DNA of 64,000 bases from CADEED01 sp035502995 (GCA_035502995.1 DATJTW010000109.1:62001-126000); one strand, 5' to 3'; positions 16,880 through 25,687 are shown, counted from the first letter of the stretch. Numbers and translations: made by a program. The notes: generated by a model not told the origin, from the sequence alone.

Positions 16880-16911
16880 AAAAAAACGGGCAGCGGGAGT
16901 ACCGCTGCCCG
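16880..16911 (-). terminator. Intrinsic terminator directly upstream of a start codon
   Basis: Perfect 10-bp stem CGGGCAGCGG / CCGCTGCCCG (16887-16896 with 16902-16911), 5-nt loop, then seven T on the minus strand. It ends ~11 nt before the ATG at 16868. Confidence 0.85.
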
Positions 16912-17012
16912 AAGTGTCTCAGGCGCGAGCGAACGAGTCATTGCGACGCCGTTCCACTCGGACCTGACGGGGTTATCGCATCCGGTTGTCGGATGGTGTG
17001 CCCTCGGCGGCG
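16880..17012 (-). ncRNA. Candidate small RNA or leader ending in a terminator
   Basis: On the minus strand a TATAAC -10 box (17018-17023) could start a ~130-nt transcript ending at the terminator. It contains a hairpin (CATCCG...CGGATG) and a possible long-range pairing GUCAGG...CCUGAGAC. The segment reading CCCCGTCAGGTCC matches the 5' half of the SRP RNA apical loop, but the conserved AGCA side is absent. It is either an independent sRNA or an attenuating leader of the downstream gene. Confidence 0.35.
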
Positions 17013-17119
17013 GGAAAGTTATACGTACCAGCCGCAGGGCCGGAAATGTCGGACGGCGCTGACCCGAGTCTAGCTATTGGCCGGGTTGCGACGGGAAATT
17101 GGCGCTCGAGGAAATCCGG

Positions 17120-17839
17120 ATGCGGGCTGGTCCTTGTTTGTTTGTCGTCGCGCTGTCGTTCGCCGCCGGCGCCCACGCGCAGCGCGGCCCGAACGCGGCC
17201 TATCCCATCAACACGGCCTCCCCGCCGCCGCCGCTGATGCAGTTCGAGCAGAAGGACCGCGAGACGCAGGTCGCCGTGCGCGTCGGCGCCGACGGCCGCG
17301 TGATCTCCACGAAGCTCGTGACACGCTCGGGCAACGGCGTCTACGACGAACGCGTGCGCGGCTTCTGGAAGAAGCAGCCGTTCGTTCCCGCGCTCGACGC
17401 GGACGGGCGGCCGCGCGAGTCGACCGTGCTGACGCGCGCCACGTTCCTCGTGAAGCCCGCGCCGGTGGCCGCCGGTCTCGTCTACAGCTCGAACGGTTAC
17501 CACTTCCGCTCCGAAGCCATCGGCAAGGATCCGGAAGCGATCGCGCAGCGGCTGCGCCGGATGACCTGCGCGGACGTGCTCTGGGAATACGACTTCATGC
17601 GCGCGCTCGCCCCGAAGGCGAAGCTCGTGCACGAGGAGATCTTCCACGTGTCGTTCGCGATGTACATCGCGGATCGCGCTCTCGCCACGGACTCGCGCGA
17701 CGCGCTGATCGCGCAGTGGGAGACGTTGATGGGCCAGGTGCTGGACTCGTGCCGTGCGCAGCCGGCGGCGCCGTATTTTGCGGACGCGTTCAAGCACGTC
17801 TTCGACAGCGCCGCGCCGGTGGGCGTCAACGTACGTTGA
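17120..17839 (+). CDS. Exported TonB_C-like two-domain protein, paralogue of 25700
   Basis: 239 aa, starting at the ATG after GAGGAAATCCG (Shine-Dalgarno). Signal peptide ~1-20 ('AHAQ'). Residues ~40-115 resemble the TonB C-terminal domain ('QVAVRVGADGRVISTKLV', 'QPFVPALDADGRP'), but there is no N-terminal transmembrane anchor or Pro-rich spacer. The C-terminal ~120 residues form a second helical domain ('MTCADVLWEYDFM', 'QWETLMGQVLDSC') that aligns along its length with the protein at 25700. This is not a classic TonB; function unknown. Confidence 0.75.
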   Translation: MRAGPCLFVVALSFAAGAHAQRGPNAAYPINTASPPPPLMQFEQKDRETQVAVRVGADGRVISTKLVTRSGNGVYDERVRGFWKKQPFVPALDADGRPRESTVLTRATFLVKPAPVAAGLVYSSNGYHFRSEAIGKDPEAIAQRLRRMTCADVLWEYDFMRALAPKAKLVHEEIFHVSFAMYIADRALATDSRDALIAQWETLMGQVLDSCRAQPAAPYFADAFKHVFDSAAPVGVNVR

Positions 17840-18335
17840 GGATTGGTCCTCGAACGGCCGGCCAGAACGTTCCATTCGACTCGGCGGCTGTGTATCGCGT
17901 CGTTGAGGAGCGATGGGAACACGCCGGGCCGGCCAATCGAGGTGCAGCAACCCTAACAAGGTCGCGACGGGCCGGGCATTGCGCGGTGACGAGATCGCGC
18001 GGGCGGAAAATTCCTACTGGATCCAGCCGAGCAGCAGGCCGGCGGCGAGGACGAACAGCGTCGTGACGGCAGCGGGCAGGTACGAAATCAGTTTCACGAA
18101 ATCCCCGGTGTTCTCGTCGGCCCGCGCGCCTCTTGCGGACGATTCGGGCCGACTTGTTCTTGGTGTTCGGGGCCGAGTCTCGCCCGGATCGCGGCGCGCC
18201 GACAACCGGGAGCGGAATCGCGCCGCGGCCAAACCGTGAATTCCGACCGTTTTGCCAGCGCTCGCGTCGCGGGCACCGGATCGGATGCCGGTCCGGGTTC
18301 CGGCATAACGCGGGAACCCCGACCGGCGCTCCGCC
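17840..18335. other. Intergenic region, possible micro-ORF only
   Basis: Apart from the 27-codon frame at 18014-18097 on the minus strand I see no gene, repeat or terminator here. Confidence 0.4.
18014..18097 (-). CDS. Possible 27-aa membrane peptide
   Basis: A GTG start preceded by GGGGA encodes a short peptide that is almost entirely a hydrophobic helix ('SYLPAAVTTLFVLAAGLLLG', ending Trp-Ile-Gln). The composition fits a small membrane protein, but a hydrophobic frame this short could arise by chance. Nothing else supports it. Confidence 0.25.
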   Translation of the reverse strand: MKLISYLPAAVTTLFVLAAGLLLGWIQ

Positions 18336-18488
18336 TCACGCGCGCTTCTTCGGCTTCGCGCTGGCCTCGCGCAGCTTCGTGGCGCACTCCTCGCAGCAGA
18401 CTTCGACGTCCTTGCCGCCGACCTTCACCTTGATCGTGTTCTCCGGGGTCAGCGGGTAGTCGCAGGCCGCACAGGTCTTTTTCGCCAT
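18336..18488 (-). CDS. 50-aa Cys-rich (putative zinc-binding) protein
   Basis: 50 aa reading 'MAKKTCAACDYPL...' to '...KPKKRA'. It carries CxxC (Cys6, Cys9) near the N-terminus and CCxxC ('VCCEECATKL', residues ~31-35) after a beta-hairpin-like stretch 'KVKVGGKDVEV', a TRASH/YHS-like layout that would bind one Zn or another soft metal. A strong Shine-Dalgarno, GAGGAGA, sits at the proper distance from the ATG, which makes it a convincing gene despite its size. The basic C-terminus ('AKPKKRA') could contact nucleic acid. It lies downstream of the AraC-family gene on the same strand. Confidence 0.75.
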   Translation of the reverse strand: MAKKTCAACDYPLTPENTIKVKVGGKDVEVCCEECATKLREASAKPKKRA

Positions 18489-18565
18489 GGTCGTTCTCCT
18501 CGATCGCCCGCGGTTCGGGGCGTGCTCAGGAGACCATCCGGCGCGGAGCCGGGCTGTCGAATTCT

Positions 18566-19426
18566 TTAGCGACTGCTGTCCCGGAATGCCGCCGGGGTCA
18601 TGCCGTAGAGCTGCCGGAAGGCAGCCGAGAAGTGGCTGTGGCTGGAGAAACCCAGGTCCTGCGCCAGCCCGGACAGATCTTCACGAGCGACGATCAGGTC
18701 CAGCGCGCGCGCCAGGCGCAGCCGCAGGTGATACCGATAAAGCGGCAGGCCCTCCACCTGCTGGAACACCTGCGTCAGGTACACCGGCGAGCCGCGGATC
18801 TCGCGCGCGATCTCCGCCAGCGTCCAGCGCCGCGACAGGTCGCCCGCCAGCAGCACCTTGACGCGGTCGACCAGCCGGCGCCGCGCGTACGTCGCGCCCG
18901 GCTCGTGCGCGGTGCGCGGCCCGATGGCGCGCGACACCAGCGTCAGCGACAGCGCCTCGGCCTCGAGCGGCTCGATGGTGCCGTTCGCCAGCGAATGCTT
19001 GAGCAGCATCACCAGCGCCTGCGCGCGTGCGTCGATGCGCAGGTGCTGCTGGTTGAACACGAAACCGTCCACGCTCTCGCAGGACAGCGCGCGCGGCGCC
19101 AGCTCGCGCAACGTCTCCGCCTTCAGCGAGACGACGAGACTCGCGTCGCCGCCGGTCACCGGGTGGCTCACGCGATAACCCTGCGCGGCGTTGAAGAACA
19201 ACACGTGGTTCGCGTCGGCCACCGCCTGGTCGTTGCCGACGTGGCGCAGGTAGACGCCGCGATAGGGAAACACGAAGTGCGTCTCCGACGCGGCTTCCTC
19301 GGCGCCGCGATGCCGGCACGTGCCGCGGCAATCCACGTGGCGCACGCACACGGTGCCCGAATCGAGCAGGCGGTCGACCGTGAATTCCTTCATCGGGACA
19401 TCGAGCGGATTGGGCGAGGTGGCCAC
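18566..19426 (-). CDS. AraC-family transcriptional regulator
   Basis: 286 aa. The C-terminal ~100 residues contain two helix-turn-helix units of AraC type: 'RWTLAEIAREIRGSPVYLTQVFQ' region, then 'DLSGLAQDLGFSSHSHFSAAFR' region ending 'YGMTPAAFR'. The N-terminal half is a cupin-like sensor with three Cys and several His near residues 25-40 ('CVRHVDCRGTCRH'), so metal or redox sensing is conceivable. The start is the GTG at 19426, supported by TAGGGT 6 nt upstream. Target genes cannot be read; the nearby Cys-rich protein is downstream on the same strand. Confidence 0.9.
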   Translation of the reverse strand: MATSPNPLDVPMKEFTVDRLLDSGTVCVRHVDCRGTCRHRGAEEAASETHFVFPYRGVYLRHVGNDQAVADANHVLFFNAAQGYRVSHPVTGGDASLVVSLKAETLRELAPRALSCESVDGFVFNQQHLRIDARAQALVMLLKHSLANGTIEPLEAEALSLTLVSRAIGPRTAHEPGATYARRRLVDRVKVLLAGDLSRRWTLAEIAREIRGSPVYLTQVFQQVEGLPLYRYHLRLRLARALDLIVAREDLSGLAQDLGFSSHSHFSAAFRQLYGMTPAAFRDSSR

Positions 19427-19432
19427 GCGCGC

Positions 19433-19438
19433 ACCCTA
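19433..19438 (-). promoter_or_regulatory. Candidate -10 box (TAGGGT), leaderless GTG start
   Basis: TAGGGT-N6-GTG for the AraC-family gene; no Shine-Dalgarno. Confidence 0.5.
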
Positions 19439-19483
19439 CGCGCCGGCCGTGACTCCCGCCACCGAGTCGTACTTAACCCGGCG

Positions 19484-21235
19484 TCAGGGATTGTCCATCA
19501 CGAGGATGTCGCTCTCCGCGTCGCCGGCCTGCGTGTACAGCAGCCAGCGCCCGTCGCGCGACACGGCGAGGCCGAGCCCACCGCCGGGCGACGGCGACTT
19601 CGCCAGCGCGGCGACGCGTCGCGTCGTCTGCCTGGCGAAATCGTAGTACTCGAGCGCGATCCTGCCGTCGGTGCTGGTCGTGTAGTAGACGCCGGCACCG
19701 GGCGCGACGGCCCACGCCTCCGCGTAATCCAGCAGCGGCATGCCGGGCAGTGCGGCCTCGAGGCCACCGGCGAGCGTCTTGCGCCACAACGCGATGCCCG
19801 TCGCCTGTTTCACGTTGAAGATCACGTCGTCGCCGTCGAGCTGCGCGAAGTACGACTGCTGCTTCGTGAACAGCTCGGCCGGGCCGCCCTCGACGGGTAG
19901 TTTGAACAGGCTGCGGCGGCCGTCGCTGGCGAGGATCGAGCGGCAGTCGGGCGACCACAACGGCAGGCTGTTCTGCGTGTTGGCGCTGCCGAGCCGCCGC
20001 GGCTGGTGCTCGTCGATGTCGAGCACCCAGATCGCGCTGCTGCCGTTCGCGCGCACGTCGAACGCGACGCGCTTGCCGTCGGAACACCAGCGCGGTGCGC
20101 CGCCCGGCGGGCCGTTGAATTGCGTGAGCCGCTCCGGGTTCGCGCCCTCGGCGTCGGTCATCCAGATCTCCGCGCTGCCCGAGCGCGTCGACTGGAACAC
20201 GATGCGCGTGCCGTCCGGCGAATACTGCGGTGTCGAGTCCACGCTCTCGGAGGCGATGAAGCGCCGCGCGGTCTTCTCGGGTTCGCGCGCCTTCAGATCC
20301 AGGCGCCAGATGTCGACGGCGCGCCGCGCGCGCACGTACGCCACGTCGTCCCCGTGCCGTGCCGGCTCCGAACCGCGCTGGCCGAACGGCATGCGCGTCA
20401 ACGCGCCGTCGGGCGCGAGCTTCCACAGCTGGCCGCCATCGCCGGAATCCGCGGCCACGATCAGGCTCTGACTATCGGCATGCCACGCGAGGCCCTGCGG
20501 CTCGCCCGTGACGGTGGCCAGTCGCGACGGCCGGCCGCCGTCGAGGTTCGCGACGTACACGCCGTACACGCCGACGCCCGTCGTGCACACGAACGCGAGC
20601 CGCCGCCCGTCGGCCGAGAACGCCGGCATGCCCGCGCTCCAGCAGTCGGGCGCGTGACCCAGCGGCTGGATCAGCAATGTCTCGACGTCGACGATGCGCA
20701 GCACGTGCGCGCCGCTGTCGTTGTACGTGGCGTAGGCGATGCGCTTCGCGTCCGGCGACCACGACAGCTGCATGAACGCCGGATTGGCGAACGCCGCGCC
20801 GGCGATGCGCCGCTCGGCACCGCCCGAGGCCGCGATGACGAACACGCCATTGGCGCGCGCGGTGTCGGGGCTCGCGCCATCGACGCGGCGCGTGAACGCG
20901 ATGGATTTCGAATCCGGCGACCACGCGGCCCACAGCGCGCGCGCCGGCGCGCGCGTCAGCCGCAACAGCTCGTCAGAGCCCGGGTCCTTCACGTACAGGT
21001 CGAACTGCCCGGCGTTCTCCGCGTTGCCGTTCCAGGCGAACACGAGGTGACGGCCGTCCGGCGAGAACGACGGCGCGCGCTCCTCGCCGACCAGCGACGT
21101 GAAGGTCACCAGCTTGCCGGGCTCGGGCGTCGTCGAGAACTTGCGCACGAGCAGCCAGGTCCCGGACGCGAGCAGGCAGCCGACGACGAGGATCGCCGGC
21201 ACCAGCGACCGCCTGGACTTGCCAATCAACGACAT
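19484..21235 (-). CDS. Membrane-anchored PD40/TolB-like beta-propeller protein
   Basis: 583 aa. One N-terminal transmembrane helix (~12-30) is followed by an extracytoplasmic region built of PD40 (WD40-like) blades: 'APSFSPDGRHLVFAW', 'WSPDSKSIAFT', 'WSPDAKRIAYA', 'YSPDGTRIVFQS', 'WCSDGKRVAFD'. Homologous architectures often carry an N-terminal winged-helix DNA-binding domain before the membrane helix; here that part is absent and no frame upstream supplies it. It is divergent from the TonB-dependent receptor at 21381, suggesting a related envelope role. Confidence 0.85.
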   Translation of the reverse strand: MSLIGKSRRSLVPAILVVGCLLASGTWLLVRKFSTTPEPGKLVTFTSLVGEERAPSFSPDGRHLVFAWNGNAENAGQFDLYVKDPGSDELLRLTRAPARALWAAWSPDSKSIAFTRRVDGASPDTARANGVFVIAASGGAERRIAGAAFANPAFMQLSWSPDAKRIAYATYNDSGAHVLRIVDVETLLIQPLGHAPDCWSAGMPAFSADGRRLAFVCTTGVGVYGVYVANLDGGRPSRLATVTGEPQGLAWHADSQSLIVAADSGDGGQLWKLAPDGALTRMPFGQRGSEPARHGDDVAYVRARRAVDIWRLDLKAREPEKTARRFIASESVDSTPQYSPDGTRIVFQSTRSGSAEIWMTDAEGANPERLTQFNGPPGGAPRWCSDGKRVAFDVRANGSSAIWVLDIDEHQPRRLGSANTQNSLPLWSPDCRSILASDGRRSLFKLPVEGGPAELFTKQQSYFAQLDGDDVIFNVKQATGIALWRKTLAGGLEAALPGMPLLDYAEAWAVAPGAGVYYTTSTDGRIALEYYDFARQTTRRVAALAKSPSPGGGLGLAVSRDGRWLLYTQAGDAESDILVMDNP

Positions 21236-21380
21236 GCGCCGAACAACCCTCCTCGCGCGCCCCGTGGCCGCTATGGTGAGGCAAACCCTGGTGTTCGTGC
21301 CAGCGCCGAGCGGACGTTCCGGCGCGACGAGCGAACTTTGTTTGGCCGGCGCGCCCTTCTATCCTTCCGCACCCCTCGCC

Positions 21381-23450
21381 GTGCGAGCACCGAACACCTT
21401 GAGAATCTCCGTCTGCGCGGCGCTCGGCGCCGCCCTCTGGCTGTGCGCCCGCGAGTCGCCGGCGCAGGATTCCACGCCGGTCCCGGCGGCCGACCGCGTA
21501 GTCTACGACGCGGCTTACTACTCCGCGTTCGCGCCGCGCACCGCGCTCGACATGGTCGAGCAGACGCCGGGCTTCGTGCTCGACGCGGTGGAGAACGACG
21601 AGCGCCGCGGCTTCGCGGGCGCCGTCGGCAACGTGCTGATCGACGGCCAGCGGCTCGGCGCCAAGAGCCAGAACCTGCGCGACGTGCTCGGGCGCGTCGC
21701 GGCGAAGGAGGTGCTGCGCATCGAGATCCTGCGCGGCGCCGAAGTGGCCGGCGATGCCTCCGGCGCACCGGTGCTCGCCAACGTCGTGCGCACGATCACG
21801 GCGGGCGGCGGCACCTGGCAGGCCGGCGCCGAGATGACGAACGAGCACCGGCCGGAGCCGAACGGACAGTTCGGCTGGAGCGGCCGCGACGCGGCGCTCG
21901 AGTATTCGCTGGGCGGCAACCTGTACCGCCACGACCACCTGTCCGACGGCCGCTTCGAGATCCGCGACGGCGACGACCGGCTGATCGCGCGCAAGGACCA
22001 GCCGATCCCGCACCGGAACGGCGAGTACGTCCTGAACGGCCAGGTCGCGTTGCCGCTCGGCGCCGGCAAGCTGTCGGTGACCGGCCAGTCCTATCTATTC
22101 ACCCACGACGAGACCTCGTCGCAGCGCGTGACGACGCCGGACGGCGAGCCGCTGTCCGACGAGCTCGATCCGTTCCGCGAGCGCACGCGCACCAACGAAG
22201 CCGGCATCACGTGGGCCGGCGCCGCCGGCGAATGGGACGTCAACCTGACCGGCCTCGCCACGCGCAAGCAGCGCCACTGGCACGCGACCGCCACGCTGCT
22301 CGACGCGGACGACGCCTTCGATTCGGAGTTCGACCAGGATGTGCGACAGCGCAGCGGCGAGAGCATCGTGCGCGGCACGATGTCGCGCGCGCTCGCCGCC
22401 GGCCGGCTCGAGATCGGCGCCGAGACCGCGATCAACACGCTCGACGGCCACACCGCGCTGACGCTCGACACCGGCGGCGGTGCCGCGCCGGTCGAACTAC
22501 CCAACGCCGACCTGCGCGTGAAGGAGACGCGCGGCGAGGCGTTCGCGAGCCACGTGTGGCGGCTGTCCGACCTGTGGTCGCTCGATTCGCGCCTGGCCGC
22601 CGAGACGTCGCGGCTCTCGTTCACCGGCGACACCGAACAATCGGTGACGCTGACGTACGTGAAGCCGCGCGTGCAGCTGTCGCGCAAGCTCGGCCGGCAC
22701 CAGCTGCAGGTGCGGGCCTTCCGCGACGTCGGCCAGCTCGACTTCACCGATTTCGTGTCGACGGCCGAGCTCGCGAACGACAGCGTCATCGGCGGCAATC
22801 CCGATCTGAAACCGCAGACGTTCTGGGCCATCGAGGTGGATGCCGACCTGCGTTTCACGGACGACGCCGCGCTGCGCGTGCGCGCGTTCCGGCATTTCGT
22901 CGACGATGTCGCCGACATCGTCCCGATCGGATCGCCGGGCAACCGGATCGACGCGCCCGGCAACATCGGCCGCGGCAAGGTGCTGGGCGCCGAGATCTCC
23001 GCGCGCGTGCCGCTGGCGCCGGTCCTGAAGGGCGGCACGCTGAACGTGTCCGCGCTGCTGCAGGACACCGAAGCCACGGATCCCGTGACCGGCCGCAAGC
23101 GCAAGTTCAGCGACACGTACGAGAACCACCTGCGCGCCGAGCTGCGCCAGGATCTCAACGCCGCGAAGCTCGCCTGGGGCGCGACCTTCGAGATGTACAC
23201 GCCGGACACCGATTACCGGCTCGACGAAACCTTCAGCTTCCGCGAGCTGCGCCGGCTCGACCTGTTCGTCGAGACGACGTGGATCGAGGACTTCAAGGTG
23301 CGGCTCGAAGTGCAGTCCGCGTTGAACGGCACCGAGTGGCGCGAGCGGCGTTTCTATTCACCGGATCGCACCAGTACGTTGTCAGGCCGCGAGGTCGGGA
23401 ACTTTTACCCGGGGCACTGGTGGCTGCTGACGGTTTCGTCGACCTTCTAG
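21381..23450 (+). CDS. TonB-dependent outer-membrane receptor
   Basis: 689 aa from the GTG at 21381 (signal peptide ~1-30, ending near 'ESPAQD'); the frame is open further upstream but that part runs over the divergent promoter region. A plug domain (~45-140) shows 'GAVGNVLIDGQRLGAKSQNL' and 'VLRIEILRGAEVAGDAS'; the rest is a beta-barrel of alternating strands ending in the aromatic C-terminal signature '...LLTVSSTF'. It should import a ligand such as a siderophore, sugar or vitamin using TonB energy. A TATCCT box 15 nt upstream would give a leader of only ~8 nt. Confidence 0.9.
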   Translation: MRAPNTLRISVCAALGAALWLCARESPAQDSTPVPAADRVVYDAAYYSAFAPRTALDMVEQTPGFVLDAVENDERRGFAGAVGNVLIDGQRLGAKSQNLRDVLGRVAAKEVLRIEILRGAEVAGDASGAPVLANVVRTITAGGGTWQAGAEMTNEHRPEPNGQFGWSGRDAALEYSLGGNLYRHDHLSDGRFEIRDGDDRLIARKDQPIPHRNGEYVLNGQVALPLGAGKLSVTGQSYLFTHDETSSQRVTTPDGEPLSDELDPFRERTRTNEAGITWAGAAGEWDVNLTGLATRKQRHWHATATLLDADDAFDSEFDQDVRQRSGESIVRGTMSRALAAGRLEIGAETAINTLDGHTALTLDTGGGAAPVELPNADLRVKETRGEAFASHVWRLSDLWSLDSRLAAETSRLSFTGDTEQSVTLTYVKPRVQLSRKLGRHQLQVRAFRDVGQLDFTDFVSTAELANDSVIGGNPDLKPQTFWAIEVDADLRFTDDAALRVRAFRHFVDDVADIVPIGSPGNRIDAPGNIGRGKVLGAEISARVPLAPVLKGGTLNVSALLQDTEATDPVTGRKRKFSDTYENHLRAELRQDLNAAKLAWGATFEMYTPDTDYRLDETFSFRELRRLDLFVETTWIEDFKVRLEVQSALNGTEWRERRFYSPDRTSTLSGREVGNFYPGHWWLLTVSSTF

Positions 23451-23530
23451 GACGCGGTGCCAGCCGTCGTGAGCGCGAGTTTCGGCATTCCCTGACAGCC
23501 GCCGCGCGCCGCGTTTGGCAAGGTTGCGGC

Positions 23531-24274
23531 GTGACCAGCGAAACCCTGCACATGGACAGCCGCGGCTCCGGTGACGAACCGGTGCTCTTCCTGCACTCAT
23601 TCGCCGGCGACAGCACGCATTGGGCACCGGTGCTGGAAGCGCTGGCGCCGAAGCGGCGCGTCGTTGCGTTCGACTTTTCCGGTCACGGCCTGTCACCTGC
23701 CGCGCGCGGCAAGTATTCGATCCGGCGACTCGCCGCCGATGTGCTCACGGTGGCGAACTCGCAGAACCTCGAGTCGTTCGTGCTCGTGGGGCACAGCATG
23801 GGAGCGCTCGTCGCGGCGGAATTCGCGGCGGCGGGTCCGCAGCGCGTGCGCAAACTCATCCTCGTCGATCCGCCCCCGGGTCCTGGCGCGATGCCTCCGG
23901 AGGTGCTCCGCCAGACGCATGCGGCCGTGGCCGCCGATCCATATGCCGCGGCGGAGAATTTCTGGAAGCAGAGCGCTTTCGTCGGTTCCCGGCCCGAGAC
24001 CGAACGACGACTGCTGACGGCGCTGCGAAAGATGGCGCGCAACGCCGCCGCCGAACTCACCGACGACAGCCTCAACTACGACGCGCGCGTCACGCTGCGC
24101 GATTACCCGGGGCCGAAGTTCGCCATCGTCTCCAGCGCGAACGACACGCCCCAGTCGCTGCACAACGTGGTACCCGACATCGAGTACGCCGTGATCCCCG
24201 GCACCGGCCACTGGATCCACCTCGATCGCCCCAACGAATTCATCGCCGTGCTGGAAAGACTGCTGCGCCGTTAG
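23531..24274 (+). CDS. Alpha/beta-fold hydrolase
   Basis: 247 aa from the GTG at 23531. Typical features: oxyanion 'LFLHSFAGDSTHW', 'FDFSGHGLS', nucleophile Ser in 'LVGHSMGAL', acid Asp region near 'SSANDTP' and the terminal His in 'GTGHWIHLD'. There is no signal peptide, so it is cytoplasmic. The small-molecule ester, lactone or C-C bond it cuts is unknown. Only 49 nt separate it from the MFS transporter downstream, which suggests that the transporter imports its substrate. Confidence 0.88.
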   Translation: MTSETLHMDSRGSGDEPVLFLHSFAGDSTHWAPVLEALAPKRRVVAFDFSGHGLSPAARGKYSIRRLAADVLTVANSQNLESFVLVGHSMGALVAAEFAAAGPQRVRKLILVDPPPGPGAMPPEVLRQTHAAVAADPYAAAENFWKQSAFVGSRPETERRLLTALRKMARNAAAELTDDSLNYDARVTLRDYPGPKFAIVSSANDTPQSLHNVVPDIEYAVIPGTGHWIHLDRPNEFIAVLERLLRR

Positions 24275-24303
24275 GGCCGCGGTGCCAGGGCAGCTCTGAT
24301 AAG

Positions 24304-24323
24304 GTGGCTCGAGGGGGAGCCAC
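24304..24323 (+). promoter_or_regulatory. Hairpin holding the Shine-Dalgarno of the MFS gene
   Basis: GTGGCTC (24304-24310) pairs perfectly with GAGCCAC (24317-24323); the 6-nt loop GAGGGG is part of the Shine-Dalgarno, and the TTG start codon follows the stem directly. It could gate translation initiation, for example through a GGA-binding protein. Confidence 0.5.
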
Positions 24324-25622
24324 TTGAACGATCCATCGCGTCCGACTCACGCGCGCCATCGCGTCATCGCCTTCATGGTGACGCTGGCCATGGTCACGTA
24401 CCTCGATCGCGCCTGCATCGGCGCCATGGCGCCGCGCATCGCGGACGAGTTCCATCTCGATTCCGCGGCGATGAGCTGGGTGTTCTTCGCCTTCATCCTC
24501 TCGTACGCGCTGTTCGAGATCCCGACCGCGCGCTGGGCCGACACGCACGGCGCGCGCAACGTGCTGACGCGCATTGTCAGCTGGTGGTCGGTGTTCACGT
24601 TGCTGACGGCCGGCGCCTGGAACTACTCGGTGCTGGTGGTGACGCGCTTCCTGTTCGGTGCCGGCGAGGCCGGTGCGTTCCCGTGCATGGCGCGCGTCAT
24701 GTCGCGCTGGATCCCGCTGCGCGAACGCGGCACGGCGAAGGGCATCTTCTTCGCGGGCGCGTACGTCTCCGGCGCGGCCACCACGTTCTGCGTCACCGCG
24801 TTGCTGCCGCACTTCACGTGGCGGCAGATCCTGGTGGCGTTCGGCTGCGTCGGCTTCGTGTGGGTGATCGCCTGGCATCGCTGGTTCCGCGACGATCCGA
24901 CCGAACATCCCGCCGCGAACGAGGCCGAGCGCGCGCTGATCCTCGCCGACCGGCCCGTCGAGGTCGCGCACCCGCGCGGCGCCGGGTTCTGGCTGAACCT
25001 GCTCAGGCAGCGCAACGTGCTCCTGCTGTGCGTGATGTACATGCCGAACTGCGCGACGTTCTATTTCTGCATCACGTGGCTGCCCACCTACCTCGAGAAG
25101 CAGCACGGCTTCAAGAACACCGAGCTCGGCGTCGTCGCGGCGCTGCCGCTGCTGGCCAGCGTCGCCACGCAGTTCTTCGGCGGTTTCGTTTCGGACCTGC
25201 TGCGGACGCGGTTCGGCATCACCGTCGCGCGCCGCACGCCCGGCTTCGTCGGCTACGGCCTGGCGATGATCTTCATCCTGTTCGCGAGCTTCGAAGCCGA
25301 GCCGGTGCGCGCCGCCGTGTTCATCGCGCTGGCCGCTGCCACCTGCATGCTGACCACGGCGCCCGCGTGGAGCACCTGCGTGGACATCGGCCGCGAGCAT
25401 TCGGCGACGGTGGCCGCGACGATGAACACCTCCGGGCAGATCGCCGCCATCCTCAGCCAGCCCGTGGTCGGTTATTCGGTGAAATGGTTCGGCAACTGGA
25501 ACGTGCCGTTCTGGCTGCTGGCCGGCCTGTTCGCGATGGGCGCGGTGTGCTGGCTGTTCATCGAGCCGCGGCGCCCGATTTACCATCATGCGGACGGTGT
25601 TATCCCTGCGTCACAGTCCTAA
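24324..25622 (+). CDS. MFS transporter, ACS (anion:cation symporter)-like
   Basis: 432 aa, 12 hydrophobic segments. The first helix region 'MVTYLDRACIG' and the loop 2-3 motif 'WADTHGARNVL' followed by 'RFLFGAGEAGAFPCMARV' are typical of the anion:cation symporter branch that carries organic acids such as hexuronates, phthalates or galactonate. The start is a TTG inside a strong Shine-Dalgarno hairpin context; the next Met is already within helix 1. Probably co-transcribed with the upstream hydrolase. Confidence 0.88.
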   Translation: MNDPSRPTHARHRVIAFMVTLAMVTYLDRACIGAMAPRIADEFHLDSAAMSWVFFAFILSYALFEIPTARWADTHGARNVLTRIVSWWSVFTLLTAGAWNYSVLVVTRFLFGAGEAGAFPCMARVMSRWIPLRERGTAKGIFFAGAYVSGAATTFCVTALLPHFTWRQILVAFGCVGFVWVIAWHRWFRDDPTEHPAANEAERALILADRPVEVAHPRGAGFWLNLLRQRNVLLLCVMYMPNCATFYFCITWLPTYLEKQHGFKNTELGVVAALPLLASVATQFFGGFVSDLLRTRFGITVARRTPGFVGYGLAMIFILFASFEAEPVRAAVFIALAAATCMLTTAPAWSTCVDIGREHSATVAATMNTSGQIAAILSQPVVGYSVKWFGNWNVPFWLLAGLFAMGAVCWLFIEPRRPIYHHADGVIPASQS

Positions 25623-25687
25623 GCGCGCGGATGGGCGCGCCGCACACATTCGCGGCGCATCGATTGCTAGGGCATGACGAGCGGCCG

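Noticed and set aside
16930..16975. Possible SRP (4.5S) RNA: CCCCGTCAGGTCC on the minus strand
   Set aside because: The conserved GGAAGCAGC side of the apical loop is absent, and that loop is near-invariant in real SRP RNAs. Kept only as an unassigned candidate RNA.
20006..23530. Very long plus-strand frame (1,422 codons) running into the hydrolase at 23531
   Set aside because: It crosses the PD40 gene antisense and the TonB receptor in another frame; only the part from 23531 has a real domain.
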